A DNA stretch of 63,723 nucleotides from NCBI RefSeq assembly GCF_012933365.1, contig NZ_JABBVZ010000015.1, positions 1 through 63,723 on the forward strand, written 5' to 3'. The DNA comes from Sulfobacillus harzensis. GTDB lineage: Bacteria; Bacillota; Sulfobacillia; Sulfobacillales; Sulfobacillaceae. This document shows, one piece after another, positions 62,839 to 63,723 of this stretch (its first letter is position 1; each line of letters opens with the position of its first letter). The translations under genes were made by a program, and so were the position numbers. The notes beneath the pieces were generated by a model. The model saw only the letters and a list, made by a program, of their open reading frames with translations, did not search any database and was not told the origin of the DNA.

Positions 62839-63660
62839 TCAATTCAGGGTTTGCAGCATCTCCCCCAAGTAGCCAAAGGCCTTTTCGAGACGATCTTGTG
62901 GCACGCGTTCGAATGCATCCCCCAAACTGACTTCAAAGTACGAGCCGGATGCCGCGGGCATCAAACTTGCAGCAAACCCGATTCCCGTTTCTTCCGTTAC
63001 CGCCTGAAAAAATGGCGCAACAATCGCGGGTGGGCGGTCAACGTGCACGTGAAACATGTTGGTTACGGGAACCCCTGGTCTGGTATGAATGTGCGGCAGT
63101 TGGTTGAAGTACGACGCCAGTTCGCGGGCCCATCCTGCATATTGCGCCATCTTCCTGATACGGCGCTCGAAGTAATAGTCGGCCGCGACAATATAGGGGT
63201 AGAGGCTGATGAGATCACCGCCCTGCCGGCGTTTCCAGACCTTAGCCTCGTGCACGAAGTCGGCAGGTCCCGCTAAAATGGCGCCGGCGACGCCTCCAAT
63301 GCCCTTGTAGAAGGAAATGTATACGCTGTCAAAGAGATCCGCAATCTCGGACGCCGTCTTGTGATAGTGCGGCAGGCACTCGTAGAGGCGGGCTCCATCC
63401 AGATGCAGCCTAATATCGTGGTCGCTGCACCAAGCCGAAATGCCTTCTAAGGTCTCGAAATCCGGCAACAGCCCTCCCATCTCCCGTTGCGGAAGTTCTA
63501 GGAGCAAAGCCGCTACTTGTCCGTCAAGCTGTCGCACGTCATCCAACGTAATGAGGCGCGAATCATCGGCCAAAAGAATGGATTCAATGCGATGAAGATA
63601 TTTGAGGCCGCCCTCCTCCCGGATCTCCAAATGGCAGAGCGGGTGATAGGAGCCTTTTCA
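62839..63660 (-). pseudogene. Threonine-aldolase-like PLP lyase, 5' end broken or missing
   Basis: The open frame reads about 270 residues from just after an in-frame TGA at 63658-63660: 'KGSYHPLCHLEIREEGGLKY', 'ALLLELPQREMGGLLPDFET', 'HDIRLHLDGARLYECLPHYH', then the PLP-lysine site 'VYISFYKGIGGVAGAILAGP' and a complete small domain. It is the beta-eliminating-lyase/threonine aldolase family. The first about 80 residues of that family, with the PLP phosphate-binding Gly-Thr region, are absent. The only start would be an internal TTG at 63630, without a ribosome binding site. The window ends 63 bases further on, so decay or an upstream frameshift cannot be told apart. Confidence 0.75.
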
Positions 63661-63723
63661 TTTAATCCGAACCCGCACGGCGCGCGGGTTTGACGCATTG
63701 GACGCTGCGATTTTCCTACACTA

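Noticed and set aside
63658-63660. Selenocysteine at the TGA before the aldolase-like gene
   Set aside because: The flanking residues do not match a family Cys position and the upstream frame soon stops; no SECIS-like hairpin seen.

Overview
The window reads as the chromosome of a GC-rich, Gram-positive-type (Firmicutes) bacterium. I would guess a Sulfobacillus-like thermoacidophile, but that rests on gene content and general look, not on a search. The evidence is a zinc-form S14/S4/L36 ribosome, an L10-type attenuator ahead of rplJL, an rpsI - cwlD-like - arginase order reminiscent of Bacillus, sigma-A promoters of the TTGACA-17-TAAAAT type, and strong AGGAGG ribosome binding sites. No rRNA, tRNA, CRISPR array or intact insertion sequence was seen.

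Layout. 1-6.5 kb is accessory: an SCP2-like protein, a TRIC channel, a VOC protein, a DUF962 protein, a shattered MFS transporter pseudogene, an alpha/beta hydrolase, and a GT4-GtrA glycosylation pair. 6.7-7.4 kb holds two small envelope/coiled-coil proteins (YtxH-like, DUF948-like). 7.4-11.1 kb, all leftward, is a family 1 encapsulin cluster: a coiled-coil protein of unknown function, a double ferritin-like cargo protein, the encapsulin shell, a zinc-ribbon Nudix hydrolase and a DODA-type dioxygenase. The cargo gene has an in-frame TAA exactly where the first iron-ligand glutamate should be. 11.4-14 kb holds a predicted three-way-junction RNA leader, a SirB1-like protein, an EamA transporter and a HAD phosphatase. 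14-16.4 kb is mobA-mobB-moeA (molybdenum cofactor). 16.3-17.1 kb is fur, translationally coupled to an ArsC/Spx-family gene whose catalytic cysteine codon is an in-frame TGA followed by a SECIS-like hairpin, making it a candidate selenoprotein. 17.2-21.3 kb holds an M20 amidohydrolase, arginase, a CwlD-like amidase and the CCA-adding enzyme; 21.4-22.6 kb an HTH-TPR regulator.

22.6-30.8 kb holds rplM-rpsI, a C2H2-zinc-finger-like protein, a methyltransferase, an SDR, an ABC exporter, MarR, proline dehydrogenase and truA. These interrupt the usual rplQ-truA-rplM-rpsI order. From 30.4 to 58.4 kb the minus strand is one almost uninterrupted gene-expression supercluster, in transcription order rplJL, rpoBC, an L7Ae-like protein, rpsL-rpsG-fusA-tuf, the S10 operon, the spc operon with secY-adk-map-infA-rpmJ, and the alpha operon rpsM-rpsK-rpsD-rpoA-rplQ. 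Good sigma-A promoters are visible before rplJ, rpoB, the L7Ae/rpsL unit and rplM. 58.6-63.7 kb holds an RmlD fragment, an orphan membrane protein, a GNAT acetyltransferase, a HelD-like helicase, a tiny membrane protein and a 5'-broken threonine-aldolase-like gene.

The most unusual items are the candidate selenocysteine ArsC-like protein next to fur, the encapsulin cluster with its double-ferritin cargo and stop codon at a ligand position, and the compact three-way-junction leader at 11.43-11.50 kb.
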